52,952 bases of DNA, taken from the NCBI GenBank assembly GCA_937974825.1, contig CALJVD010000051.1, forward strand, positions 1-52,952, in the 5' to 3' direction. Both the position numbers and the translations under genes were made by a program. Shown here in pieces: positions 8,455-17,142 of the stretch. Source of the DNA: an uncultured Oceanospirillaceae bacterium (GTDB lineage: Bacteria; Pseudomonadota; Gammaproteobacteria; Pseudomonadales; Oceanobacteraceae). The notes beneath the pieces are model-generated. The model saw only the letters and a list, made by a program, of their open reading frames with translations. It did not search any database and was not told where the DNA came from. Numbering within the stretch: the stretch's first letter is position 1; every line of letters begins with the position of its first letter.

Positions 8455-9324
8455 TTATAAAGCACGAGCTTCATCAAACAGAGTACAAACCTGTTGTGCA
8501 GCGTCTAGCAATCGCAATGTTGGACGGTGAATCAAGTCTTCTTCTACTATCAACAACTGGTTGGTTTTAACCGCTGTTAAATACGGGTATTGCAGCCATT
8601 CGTCTAACCAGTCTGGCCGCTGCCCTAACTGAGCTCCTGCCAAAAAAATATCGGGGTCTGCAGTTAGTACGGCCTCCACACTTACCTGGGCTGACTTGAT
8701 CGTTAAGTCTGAGAAGATGTTTTTTCCACCACAGAGGCTAATCAAACGAGATATAAAAGTATCACCGTTTTGAGTGAGTAAGGGCTTATCCCATACTTGA
8801 AAGAAAACTTGTAAGGGCTTTTTTTGTTGGTTAGCTAACTTAATCTCGTTTACTCGCTCTAGAAAGTGATGAGCGATTTGAGTGCTTTTTTCTTGATAGC
8901 CCGTCAGTGCCCCAAAACGTTTAATATCGTCGGCTATTTCTGTAAATGAATTAGGATCGGAAGCAAAAAGTGGTAGTTTTAGTTGCTGCAAGCGTGCTGT
9001 ATCTCTTGCTGAATTCCCTTCAGGCCAATAGATAATTAAGTCTGGTTGTAGGGCGAGTATTGCTTCAATGTTTAAACCGGCATAGTTTCCTACTTGAGGA
9101 ATACTCTTAGCCGCATCGGGGTAGTCAGAATATTCTACTGTGCCTACAATTTTTTCGCCGGCACCAACACTAAATAAGAGCTCTGTGATATGTGGGGTTA
9201 AGGAAATAATACGCTCAGCGGGCTGTTTTAATTTAAGTGTGTTGCCTAAATAGTCAGTCACTTCTAGCGCTTGACTAAGACTCACAGCAAAGATTAAAGC
9301 ACTGCCTAACAACCACTGACTCAT
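8455..9324 (-). CDS. btuF: Periplasmic cobalamin-binding protein BtuF-like
   Basis: 289 residues. A hydrophobic N-terminus (about residues 1-19, ending SLSQA) is a probable signal peptide. The rest is a class III (helical-backbone) metal-chelate-binding protein. The order ISLTPHITELLFSVGAG, EYSDYPDAAKSIPQVG, LNIEAILALQPDLII and LCGGKNIFSD follows E. coli BtuF closely, so it probably hands vitamin B12 to a BtuCD transporter. No btuC or btuD is beside it, so a siderophore role is not fully excluded. An AAGGAAAA ribosome site lies just before the ATG. It is followed by earP after 34 nt. Confidence 0.85.
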   Translation of the reverse strand: MSQWLLGSALIFAVSLSQALEVTDYLGNTLKLKQPAERIISLTPHITELLFSVGAGEKIVGTVEYSDYPDAAKSIPQVGNYAGLNIEAILALQPDLIIYWPEGNSARDTARLQQLKLPLFASDPNSFTEIADDIKRFGALTGYQEKSTQIAHHFLERVNEIKLANQQKKPLQVFFQVWDKPLLTQNGDTFISRLISLCGGKNIFSDLTIKSAQVSVEAVLTADPDIFLAGAQLGQRPDWLDEWLQYPYLTAVKTNQLLIVEEDLIHRPTLRLLDAAQQVCTLFDEARAL

Positions 9325-9343
9325 GAGTTTTCCTTTCTTAGGC

Positions 9344-9359
9344 AGGCTTTATAAAGCCT
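9344..9359. repeat. 16-bp perfect palindrome upstream of btuF
   Basis: AGGCTTTATAAAGCCT is a perfect palindrome 20 nt upstream of the btuF ATG, in the gap between btuF and the divergent globin gene. It could be an operator or a small leader hairpin. No cobalamin riboswitch motifs were recognised around it. Confidence 0.4.
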
Positions 9360-9480
9360 ACACTTGAATTTACGATTCATAACAACTTTTGTACACAAAT
9401 CAACCAAAGTCTAATTGTACTGTTACCGTTAAAAACTTATGGTGCGCGGCTTCCACAACCCTTTACCTAGACACTATCAA

Positions 9481-9882
9481 ATGAACGACGTTGATTTAGT
9501 ATTCCAAAGTTACGGACGTAGCTGTAACCAGCCTGCATTCTATCAAACCTTCTACGATATTTTCATGGGTAAATCTGCCGACATCCGTGCAAAGTTTGTT
9601 AATACCGAAATGAGCGCACAACATGGTTTGTTGCGTGGCGGTATTATGTGGCTAATTATGCATGCCCGCGGTATGTCTGACTCTAAAATCCGCGCACTAG
9701 GCAAAAGCCATAGCCGTGGTCAACTTGATATTCACCCATCACACTATGCACTTTGGTTAGATGCTTTGATGGAAACGCTTTATAAGCACGATCCTGAATT
9801 TAACCTACAACTCGAACTTGCTTGGCGCAGAACGCTAGAGCCTTCTATTGATAAAATCATCAGCATGTACGATCAACACTGA
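9481..9882 (+). CDS. Single-domain globin
   Basis: 133 residues from the ATG at 9481; an in-frame ATG at 9439 would add 14 residues. The protein begins MNDVDLVFQSYGR, the usual A-helix start of this bacterial globin type, and neither ATG has a clear ribosome site, so the shorter form is preferred. The proximal (F8) heme ligand is probably His77 in LGKSHSRGQLDIHPSHYALW. The DIRAKFVNTEM segment fits the C/CD region. It has no reductase or sensor domain, so it is not a flavohemoglobin or a globin-coupled sensor. It stands alone between btuF and a PLP-enzyme gene, so the role (oxygen or NO binding) is inferred from the fold only. Confidence 0.8.
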   Translation: MNDVDLVFQSYGRSCNQPAFYQTFYDIFMGKSADIRAKFVNTEMSAQHGLLRGGIMWLIMHARGMSDSKIRALGKSHSRGQLDIHPSHYALWLDALMETLYKHDPEFNLQLELAWRRTLEPSIDKIISMYDQH

Positions 9883-9898
9883 TCGCTATCCGCTTAGA

Positions 9899-9918
9899 CC
9901 AGATAATTCTGGCCTTTT
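9899..9918 (+). terminator. Weak terminator after the globin gene
   Basis: CCAGA (9899-9903) and TCTGG (9908-9912) form a short stem followed by CCTTTTT. The stem is only 5 bp, so this is a weak call. Confidence 0.35.
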
Positions 9919-10033
9919 TCTCCGCTCCAGAGATTAATGTTGTAGAATTGAGCCTTCAGTTTTACTATTTTATTTTAATTTTTATGCTGGCTACACCTTT
10001 TAACTACTTAGCCAATTCCTGCTCGGAGCACTC

Positions 10034-11206
10034 ATGACCACCCAGCCCAAAGGCACATCAACCCGTATTATTCATAACCGTCGTTCCCATAAAGACTGTA
10101 ACAGCCCTTTTACACCCATTTACAACACCACCAACTTTATATTTGATGATACCCAAGAACTGCTCGATGTTATTGATGGCAAAAAAGAGGGCTACTTATA
10201 TACCCGCTGGGGTGCCAACCCGACCATTTTAGAATTAGAACAGGGGCTAGCGACAATCGAACAAGCGGAACGGGCACTCGCCTTTACTGCAGGCATGGCT
10301 GCTATATCCTCAACTATATTTGCTCATGGCACCAATGGAGTTGTGTGTTTAGGTGACTTATACGGTGGTACCCAAGCATTTTTAAATAACCACTTGGCAC
10401 TCTTAGGTGTAAAAGTAACTTACTTACGCTACGAACAAATCGATGAGCTCAGTACCCACCTAATACCAGGCACAGTGTTGTACTGTGAAACTCCAGCCAA
10501 CCCAACGTTGCGTCTATTAGACTTAAAAGCACTGGCTAATATTGCACATCAGCATCAGGCGCTACTGGTCGTAGACAACACCTTTGCCACCCCCATCAAC
10601 CAACAACCTCTAACCCTAGGCGCCGATATTGTCATTCACAGTGCCAGTAAGTACCTAGGTGGGCACAGCGACCTAACAGCGGGAGCCGTTATGGCGAGCC
10701 AAGCTTTAATTGAACCCATTGCAGCTTGGCGTAAAAACCTTGGACAGATGATTGCTCCTGATACAGCGGCATTACTCTCCCGTAGTTTACGCACGCTGCC
10801 CTTACGCATGAAAGAACACAACAACAATGCATTAGCGCTGGCACAGGCCATGCAACAGCACCCTAAAATTTCACGTGTACTCTATCCCGGCCTACCTAGC
10901 AACCCTGATTATAAACTTGCCTGCTCTCAAATGAGCGGATTTGGTGGCATGGTGACCATTGAAATTAAAGGTGGACGCCAAGCGGCTGAGACTGTGGCTA
11001 ATAACTTAAAAATATTTCTACTGGCCACCAGCTTAGGTGGCGTTGAAAGCTTAGTTAGCCAACCAGTAGCCACTAGTCACCACGCTATTAGTGCCGAAGA
11101 ACGAACAAAGCAAGGGATTACAGATGGCATGTTAAGACTGTCTGTTGGCGTGGAAGATGTAGCAGACTTAATTGCTGATATCGAACAGGCGTTAGCGTCT
11201 GTTTAG
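10034..11206 (+). CDS. Cys/Met-metabolism PLP enzyme (cystathionine synthase/lyase family)
   Basis: 390 residues, normal for the trans-sulfuration family. The PLP lysine is Lys206 in HSASKYLGGHSD. The cofactor-binding DNTFATP and the ETPANPTLRLLDL motif lie upstream of it. The late SLGGVESLVSQP stretch is typical of cystathionine gamma-synthase, cystathionine lyase and methionine gamma-lyase, which cannot be told apart here. The reaction cleaves or forms the C-S bond of cystathionine or a related thioether in the cytoplasm. The start has a GGAG ribosome site. It appears to be a single-gene unit ending at the terminator shared with the decarboxylase. Confidence 0.9.
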   Translation: MTTQPKGTSTRIIHNRRSHKDCNSPFTPIYNTTNFIFDDTQELLDVIDGKKEGYLYTRWGANPTILELEQGLATIEQAERALAFTAGMAAISSTIFAHGTNGVVCLGDLYGGTQAFLNNHLALLGVKVTYLRYEQIDELSTHLIPGTVLYCETPANPTLRLLDLKALANIAHQHQALLVVDNTFATPINQQPLTLGADIVIHSASKYLGGHSDLTAGAVMASQALIEPIAAWRKNLGQMIAPDTAALLSRSLRTLPLRMKEHNNNALALAQAMQQHPKISRVLYPGLPSNPDYKLACSQMSGFGGMVTIEIKGGRQAAETVANNLKIFLLATSLGGVESLVSQPVATSHHAISAEERTKQGITDGMLRLSVGVEDVADLIADIEQALASV

Positions 11207-11261
11207 CAGACGACTTTGAACTTAAAACCGCTAAGTCCGCATTTGCTACTATTTAAGCAAT

Positions 11262-11290
11262 AAAAAAGGCGACCGAAGTCGCCTCTTTTA
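11262..11290. terminator. Bidirectional terminator between PLP lyase and decarboxylase genes
   Basis: GGCGAC (11268-11273) pairs with GTCGCC (11278-11283) around a 4-nt loop, with six A residues before and a T-rich run after. It fits both convergent genes. Confidence 0.75.
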
Positions 11291-11315
11291 AACCATCACA
11301 TAAATGACAGCTCAC

Positions 11316-12482
11316 TTAGATACAGAATGACTTTAACGGTGGGAAACCATTAAACTCAATAGCACTGTAGGTCGTAGTGTAAGCACCGGTCGAGAACCAG
11401 TACATGCGGTCACCAGACTCTAAACTTAATGGCAGCTCATACTTGTAGTGCTCGTATAAAATATCCGCACTGTCACAAGTAGGGCCCGCAATAATCACAG
11501 ACTCTACCTCACCTTCACGCTCTACATAGATTGGGTACTTAATAGACTCGTCCATGGTTTCAATTAAACCACCGAACTTACCTACATCAGTGTAAACCCA
11601 ACGGTGCAGACCAACACGGTCTTTACGGCTGATTAATACAACCTCACTCACTAATAGGCCAGCGTTAGCCACTAATGAACGACCTGGTTCTAAAATAATT
11701 TCTGGTAATTCATCACCAAAGTCTTCATGCAAGAAGCGCGTAATTTCTTCTGCATAGGTTTGTAAATCATTCGTACGGTTAATGTAGTTAGCTGGGAAGC
11801 CACCACCCATATTAATCATTTTTAATTCTATGCCATCTTCTTCTTTAAGACGTTCAAAAATTACGCGAACTTTTGCAATCACAGAATCCCATGCACCAAT
11901 ATCGCGTTGCTGCGAGCCCACATGGAAAGAGATGCCATAAGGCACTAACCCTAAATCACGCGCTAAAATACATAAGTCCATGGCCATATCAGATTGGCAA
12001 CCAAACTTACGGGATAGCGGCCAGTCTGCAGTATCAGAACCCTCGGTTAGGATACGAACAAACACGCGTGCACCTGGGGCTTCTTTAGCGATGTTACGTA
12101 AATCTGCTTCTGAGTCGGTAGCAAATAGCGTTACGCCTTTCTCATGGAAATAACGAACGTCTTTAGCCTTTTTAATGGTATTACCAAAACTAATACGATC
12201 ACCCGACACACCTTCAGCCAAAACCTTGTCTAACTCATAACGTGATGCCACATCAAAGTTACAACCACGATCGCGCAAAATACGTAATAATTCTGGCATC
12301 GGGTTCGCTTTAATAGCGTAATATGTTTTCGCGTAAGGAAAGCTTTCAATCAGTGCGTCTAATTGACGCGTAAAGGTTTGGCTGTCTACGACAAGGAACG
12401 GTGTTTCTTGTTGTGCATCAGCAAAGTTTTTTAAGCGTGTAAAGGCTTCGTTTTCGTAATAGTCTTTAGGCTTAGCAACCAT
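11316..12482 (-). CDS. Ornithine/lysine decarboxylase, type III (alanine-racemase fold)
   Basis: 388 residues from the ATG at 12482. That start has a full AAGGAGGT ribosome site 10 nt upstream; a longer frame from a TTG at 12530 would put the site inside the gene. The fold is a PLP barrel plus C-terminal beta domain, acting as a dimer. PLP binds Lys58 in YYAIKANP. The second active-site motif, GPTCDSADILYEHY, gives the catalytic Cys that reaches across the dimer. The enzyme makes putrescine from ornithine, and perhaps cadaverine from lysine, for polyamine synthesis. Specificity needs the binding-loop residues and cannot be settled here. Its promoter leaves a leader of about 100 nt. Confidence 0.93.
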   Translation of the reverse strand: MVAKPKDYYENEAFTRLKNFADAQQETPFLVVDSQTFTRQLDALIESFPYAKTYYAIKANPMPELLRILRDRGCNFDVASRYELDKVLAEGVSGDRISFGNTIKKAKDVRYFHEKGVTLFATDSEADLRNIAKEAPGARVFVRILTEGSDTADWPLSRKFGCQSDMAMDLCILARDLGLVPYGISFHVGSQQRDIGAWDSVIAKVRVIFERLKEEDGIELKMINMGGGFPANYINRTNDLQTYAEEITRFLHEDFGDELPEIILEPGRSLVANAGLLVSEVVLISRKDRVGLHRWVYTDVGKFGGLIETMDESIKYPIYVEREGEVESVIIAGPTCDSADILYEHYKYELPLSLESGDRMYWFSTGAYTTTYSAIEFNGFPPLKSFCI

Positions 12483-12591
12483 TAGGCTAGCTACCTCCTT
12501 AATTGGTAGGATTGAACAAATGTCTGGCAAAGATAGACTTATCTAAAAGAATGTACAGTGATAATTCCTTGTCTTAACGATAAAGATTATA

Positions 12592-12620
12592 ATTCTATAG
12601 AGATAAGGCTTATTGTCCAA
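12592..12620 (-). promoter_or_regulatory. Promoter of the ornithine/lysine decarboxylase gene
   Basis: Minus-strand -35 TTGGAC (12620-12615), a 17-nt spacer and -10 TAGAAT (12597-12592) predict a start near 12585. This leaves an untranslated leader of roughly 100 nt before the ATG at 12482. Confidence 0.55.
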
Positions 12621-12652
12621 CTCACCCCCTTTCTTCCATCTTAGAACTATAT

Positions 12653-14497
12653 ATGCTGCGTTTTTTTGAAAGCTTTGTTAATCCCTTTCCACCTGAACAT
12701 CCAAAGCAGGCACCCCAAGGGCTGTACGCGTTTTGTCGCCACTATACGCGTGAAGTAGAACTGCCTCTGATAGCCATGTCGATCCTGACAGCCGCCATGG
12801 CCATCTTAGAAGTCATGCTCTTTGGCTACATGGGACAGTTAGTCGACTGGTTAGCCGACAGTAACCCTGACACGTTTTTAGCAGAAAAAGGCACAAACCT
12901 AGCCATTATGGCTCTGACTCTACTGGTAGTAATGCCTTTAGTTAGCCTGCTGCATAGTATGATTGTGCATCAAACCCTACTGGGTAATTACCCCATGCGC
13001 ATTCGCTGGCTTGGTCATCGTTACTTACTGAACCAGAGCTTGTCTTTTTTCCAAGATGAGTTTGCCGGTCGGCTAGCCACTAAGTTAATGCAGACTGCCT
13101 TGGCTGTTCGTGAAACCGTTATGAAATTACTGGATGTTATGGTGTACATTCTAGTTTATTTCGGCTCGGTGATTATTATGATTGCCAGTGCCGACTGGCG
13201 CTTGGTTTTACCCATGCTTGTTTGGCTGGTGCTTTACATTGGCACACAAATTTACTTCGTTCCGCGCTTAAAAAATATCGCAACGGAACAAGCCGACGCT
13301 CGATCAACCATGACCGGTCGTATTGTAGATAGCTACACCAACATTCAAACCGTCAAACTGTTTGCTCATACCGATAAAGAAACGGATTACGCACGCGAGT
13401 CGATGGATGGATTTTTAGACACGGTTTATCGACAAATGCGTCTAGTAACGGGCTTAAACGTTACCATGAACGTCATTAACTACTCTTTAGCTTTTAGTAT
13501 TGCTGCAGTATCTATTTGGCTATGGATCAACAATAGTGTCAGTACGGGCGCTATCGCCATTGCCATTGCCTTGTCACTGCGCGTAAACGGTATGGCGCAA
13601 TGGATTATGTGGGAAATGAGCAACCTGTTTGAAAACTTAGGGACTGTTGTCGATGGTATCAACACACTGTCTAACGCGCCTAAGATTACTGACTCAAGCC
13701 ATGCTGTCGTACTGCCACGTAGCAAGGGTGAAATAAAGTTCGATCATGTTAATTTTATTTATCCAGGCAAAACAAAAGACAAAGATCATCAAGTATTTTC
13801 AGACTTAAACATCCATATTAAACCGGGTGAAAAAATTGGCTTAGTAGGTCGTTCTGGCGCTGGAAAATCAACCCTTGTAAACCTACTGCTTCGCTTTTAC
13901 GAAGTTCATTCGGGTCGTATTTTAATTGATGGGCAAGACATCAACGATTTAACACAAGACTCTTTGCGTCACCAAATTGGTATGGTGACTCAAGACACTT
14001 CACTGTTGCATCGCACGGTTCGTGAAAACATTTTATATGGCCGCCCAGATGCTACTGAAGAAGAGCTGTTAGAAGCCACTCGTAAAGCTGAAGCGCATGA
14101 CTTCATTTTAGGCTTACATGATCCATACGGTAATACTGGGTATGACGCTTTTGTTGGTGAGCGAGGTGTTAAGCTATCGGGTGGCCAACGTCAAAGAATC
14201 GCTATTGCGCGTGTGCTTTTAAAAGATGCCCCTATTTTGATTTTAGACGAAGCTACCTCGGCATTAGACTCTGAAGCCGAAGCCGCTATTCAGAAAAGCT
14301 TTGACACACTAATGGAAAATAAAACGGTCATTGCTATTGCCCACCGACTCTCCACTATTGCTGCCATGGATCGCTTAATAGTACTAGATGAAGGACGTAT
14401 TGCCGAACAAGGTACCCACCAAGAGCTATTAATTAAAAACGGCATTTATGCCCAGCTATGGGCTCATCAAACCGGTGGATTCTTACCCGATGACTAA
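12653..14497 (+). CDS. ABC exporter, fused permease and ATPase (MsbA/multidrug type)
   Basis: 614 residues. The N-terminal half is a six-helix ABC membrane domain; hydrophobic stretches begin near residue 35. The C-terminal half is the nucleotide-binding domain: Walker A GRSGAGKST near 398-406, signature LSGGQ near 507, Walker B ILILDEATSALD near 530 and the switch histidine in AIAHRLSTI. A homodimer in the inner membrane should export a lipid, peptide or drug. The substrate is unknown. The gene is divergent from the decarboxylase, with no clear ribosome site before the ATG. No partner gene is adjacent, which fits a self-contained exporter. Confidence 0.92.
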   Translation: MLRFFESFVNPFPPEHPKQAPQGLYAFCRHYTREVELPLIAMSILTAAMAILEVMLFGYMGQLVDWLADSNPDTFLAEKGTNLAIMALTLLVVMPLVSLLHSMIVHQTLLGNYPMRIRWLGHRYLLNQSLSFFQDEFAGRLATKLMQTALAVRETVMKLLDVMVYILVYFGSVIIMIASADWRLVLPMLVWLVLYIGTQIYFVPRLKNIATEQADARSTMTGRIVDSYTNIQTVKLFAHTDKETDYARESMDGFLDTVYRQMRLVTGLNVTMNVINYSLAFSIAAVSIWLWINNSVSTGAIAIAIALSLRVNGMAQWIMWEMSNLFENLGTVVDGINTLSNAPKITDSSHAVVLPRSKGEIKFDHVNFIYPGKTKDKDHQVFSDLNIHIKPGEKIGLVGRSGAGKSTLVNLLLRFYEVHSGRILIDGQDINDLTQDSLRHQIGMVTQDTSLLHRTVRENILYGRPDATEEELLEATRKAEAHDFILGLHDPYGNTGYDAFVGERGVKLSGGQRQRIAIARVLLKDAPILILDEATSALDSEAEAAIQKSFDTLMENKTVIAIAHRLSTIAAMDRLIVLDEGRIAEQGTHQELLIKNGIYAQLWAHQTGGFLPDD

Positions 14498-14552
14498 CCT
14501 TATTGCCTTTTTCCAAATATCAGCGTAGCTTGATATAAAACATCTGACATAT

Positions 14553-14607
14553 GCCCGCAGCGACTTGGTAATTATTTTACACTCTTACCAAGATTACCCC
14601 TGCGGGC
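14553..14607 (+). other. Nested stem-loop in the rnk leader
   Basis: Two perfect 8-bp helices are stacked: GCCCGCAG (14553-14560) with 14600-14607, and inside it CTTGGTAA (14564-14571) with 14585-14592, leaving a 13-nt loop and an unequal internal loop. It ends 21 nt before the rnk ATG and is not followed by a T run, so it looks more like a leader structure than a terminator of the ABC gene. Confidence 0.5.
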
Positions 14608-14628
14608 TGTTTGTATTACGAGGTAAAT

Positions 14629-15039
14629 ATGAACAACAAACCCAATATTATTTTGACCGAAATTGATTTAGAGAGACTAGAGCGTTTAATCGATAACACG
14701 CCTGACAATCAGTTTCCTAACAAAGCCAGCCTTGAAGAAGAGCTTGAGCGTGCAGAAGTCGTTAAGTCGAGTGACGTTCCTAATACTGTCGTCACCATGA
14801 ACTCAACCGTACGCTTTTTAGAACTGCCCGATCAAGGTGAGTTTAGCCGTACCTTGGTCTACCCACGAGACTCTGGGAAAGAAGGTACCGTATCTATTTT
14901 GGCACCGGTTGGCATCGCTATTTTAGGCTTATCGGTCGGTGATGAAATTGAGTGGCCAAGTGCTAAAGGAAAAACCTTAAAAGTGCGCGTTAAAGAAATT
15001 TTATTTCAACCTGAAGAGTCAGGTGAAGCACACCTATAA
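14629..15039 (+). CDS. rnk: Rnk, regulator of nucleoside diphosphate kinase (GreA-like C-terminal fold)
   Basis: 136 residues from the ATG at 14629, chosen because a GAGG ribosome site lies 5 nt upstream and MNNKPNIILTEIDLERLE lines up with the start of E. coli Rnk; a TTG at 14611 has no such site. Rnk has a short N-terminal coiled coil and a GreA/GreB-type C-terminal domain that can bind RNA polymerase. The family hallmarks VVTMNS, RTLVYP, ILAPVGIAILGLSVGDEIEW and the FQPEESGE end are all present. E. coli Rnk affects nucleoside diphosphate kinase levels; the role here is assumed to be similar. It is preceded by a nested hairpin and ends at a strong terminator. Confidence 0.9.
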   Translation: MNNKPNIILTEIDLERLERLIDNTPDNQFPNKASLEEELERAEVVKSSDVPNTVVTMNSTVRFLELPDQGEFSRTLVYPRDSGKEGTVSILAPVGIAILGLSVGDEIEWPSAKGKTLKVRVKEILFQPEESGEAHL

Positions 15040-15057
15040 AATATTGTTTTAACCTAT

Positions 15058-15085
15058 AAATAGGGCGCCAATTGGCGCCCTATTT
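15058..15085. terminator. Bidirectional terminator between rnk and the crotonase gene
   Basis: A perfect 12-bp stem, AAATAGGGCGCC (15058-15069) with 15074-15085, closes an AATT loop; the whole 28 bp is palindromic. It serves both convergent genes. Confidence 0.8.
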
Positions 15086-15109
15086 GTTTATAGACAACTT
15101 ACTAATCAC

Positions 15110-15919
15110 TTATTTAAAAGAGGCTTTATTTGCGAAAGGCTTAGGCTCTTTGCCCTTAGCTAATCCATTTTGCATAGCAATCTTTTGGTTTTTTCGACCC
15201 AATAAACGACCCTGCACCCAACGCTCCCAACGAAGCGCCTTCCAAGTATCTGCTTTCCAAGTTTTCTTTAACAAGTACTTACTGGCAGCAACGGCATCAG
15301 GAGATTTAGTTACCACGACTTGAGCCAGCTTTTCCGCCTCTGCAACGGGGTCATCTGCTAACTTACTAATGAGACCGTATTCAAAGCCTTCGGTGGCTGG
15401 AAACTGACGCCCAGTCATAATAAGTTCTTGAGCGATATCAACACGAGTTAAACGCGACAAAGTCACCATTCCACTCATGTCTGGTATAAGCCCCCATTTC
15501 ATTTCCATGATAGATAAGTTGGCATCTGGTGTAGCAATACGATAGTCACAAGCTAACGCTATCTGCATACCACCACCAAAGCAATTACCGTGAATCGCAC
15601 AAATAACGGGAACGGGTAAGTCACGCCATACATGAGCAATTTCTTGCGCTAAGTTTTGCTTAGTCCACGGAAGCTTTAAGAACAATTTAGCTATCATGCT
15701 GGGCTCTTTACTTACGGCACCAAAATCTAACCCTGCGCAAAAAGAGCTCCCTTTAGCCGCCAACACAACGGCACGCACACTCGGATTCTTACGTAGCTCT
15801 TTCGCTGTTTTTACCATCTGCTTAAACATCGGCATATCTAGCCCGTTTAATTTTTCAGGACGGTTTAACCAGACATAAGCAATATGATCTTTTACTTCAC
15901 AAAGTACGCGTTCGTTCAT
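15110..15919 (-). CDS. Crotonase-family enoyl-CoA hydratase/isomerase
   Basis: 269 residues with the crotonase fold. The oxyanion-hole segments are SSFCAGLDFGAV and the later HGNCFGGGMQIALACDYRIA, and the MEMKWGLIPDMSG stretch follows. Members hydrate or isomerise enoyl-CoA thioesters in fatty-acid breakdown, but the family is broad and the exact reaction is not clear. Where enoyl-CoA hydratase has the first catalytic Glu, this protein reads MEMKWGLIPD, so a Glu is available near the site. It lies 22 nt downstream of hemH on the same strand, probably in one transcript although the pathways are unrelated. It ends at the palindromic terminator shared with rnk. Confidence 0.88.
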   Translation of the reverse strand: MNERVLCEVKDHIAYVWLNRPEKLNGLDMPMFKQMVKTAKELRKNPSVRAVVLAAKGSSFCAGLDFGAVSKEPSMIAKLFLKLPWTKQNLAQEIAHVWRDLPVPVICAIHGNCFGGGMQIALACDYRIATPDANLSIMEMKWGLIPDMSGMVTLSRLTRVDIAQELIMTGRQFPATEGFEYGLISKLADDPVAEAEKLAQVVVTKSPDAVAASKYLLKKTWKADTWKALRWERWVQGRLLGRKNQKIAMQNGLAKGKEPKPFANKASFK

Positions 15920-15941
15920 TATATAATTCTCTTTTTCGCTT

Positions 15942-16940
15942 TTATTTTTCTAGCCAACCTAAGCTATGCTGCTTTACCAGTGCACTAAGAAGCGCAATGT
16001 GCTTTGGGTTGTCATTTAAACATGGAATATAGTGATAATCTTCACCGCCGTTTTCTATAAAATACTCACGGTTTTCCATTTCTAACTCTTCTAATGTTTC
16101 TAAGCAGTCAGCGGCAAAGGCTGGACTAATAACATCCACGCGTTTAACGCCATCTTTCGCCCACTGAACCAAGGTTTCATCGGTATATGGTTTAACCCAC
16201 TCTTCTGCACCAAAGCGTGATTGAAAGGTACACAGATATTGCTCACTACTTAACCCTAACTCTTGAGCCAAGGCATCGGCGGTCGCACGACATTGCTGTG
16301 AATATGGGTCTCCTTGTTTATCAAAGCGCTGTGGCACACCATGAAACGACATTAACAGTTTTTGCCCTGCGCCATGCTGTTCACGGTATCGTTTTACCGA
16401 GTCCGCTAACGCTTTAATGTATAGCGTTTGATCGTAATATTGTTTAACAAATCGAAGCTCGGGCAAATTCCACTCTTTATTCATCACCTTAGCCACCGCA
16501 TCGAATACCGCTGCGGTAGTCGAAGACGAATACTGTGGATACAGAGGTAAAACTAATACTCGCTCAACCTGTTGTTTTAATTCAGCTAGGGCAGATTGAA
16601 TCGACGGGTTGCCATAAGTCATACCTAAAGCAACGGGAATTTCCGTATTAAATTCTTGTGCCAATGCAATCGATAAAGATTGCTGCTGTAGCTTGCTGAT
16701 CGCTAATAATGGAGAGCCTTGCTCTGTCCAAACACTTTTATAGGCTTGGGCAACCTTCTTAGGGCGGGTTCTTAAAATAATGCCGTTTAATATCAACCAC
16801 CAGATAGGGCGAGGAATATTAACGACGCGCTTATCCCATAAAAACTCACCAAGGTAGCGACGTATGGCTGAACTGGTTGGAGCATCTGGTGTTCCTAAAT
16901 TGACTAATAGAACACCAAAAGGTGGGCGCTCTGTATTCAT
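15942..16940 (-). CDS. hemH: Ferrochelatase HemH
   Basis: 332 residues, typical of proteobacterial ferrochelatase, which inserts ferrous iron into protoporphyrin IX as the last step of heme synthesis at the cytoplasmic membrane face. It starts with the family opening GVLLVNLGTPDAPT. The metal-site histidine lies in LMSFHGVPQRF. The LPLYPQYSSSTTAAVFD motif and the VISPAFAADCLETLEEL block, with the second active-site acidic residues, are also present. A GGGAG ribosome site lies 7 nt before the ATG. hemN, earlier in the same pathway, is 13 kb away on the same strand. A crotonase gene follows after 22 nt. Confidence 0.97.
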   Translation of the reverse strand: MNTERPPFGVLLVNLGTPDAPTSSAIRRYLGEFLWDKRVVNIPRPIWWLILNGIILRTRPKKVAQAYKSVWTEQGSPLLAISKLQQQSLSIALAQEFNTEIPVALGMTYGNPSIQSALAELKQQVERVLVLPLYPQYSSSTTAAVFDAVAKVMNKEWNLPELRFVKQYYDQTLYIKALADSVKRYREQHGAGQKLLMSFHGVPQRFDKQGDPYSQQCRATADALAQELGLSSEQYLCTFQSRFGAEEWVKPYTDETLVQWAKDGVKRVDVISPAFAADCLETLEELEMENREYFIENGGEDYHYIPCLNDNPKHIALLSALVKQHSLGWLEK

Positions 16941-17142
16941 ACATGTCTCCCAATAATAATTGGAATAAGTTTAACTGAAAGAGGGCTGAGCTGCATTGAT
17001 GTCAGAAACAAATAACGCTATTGCGGTTTGATAGTTAGATAAAAGACAGAAAACAACCCTTGGAATTAAAATATACTTGCATCCATTCACAACGTAGATG
17101 CATATTAAGATTGAATTTATCGTTACATGCAGGAAATCATAA

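Noticed and set aside
9325..9438. Cobalamin riboswitch upstream of btuF
   Set aside because: The gap is too short and the conserved B12-box was not seen; only a 16-bp palindrome is present.
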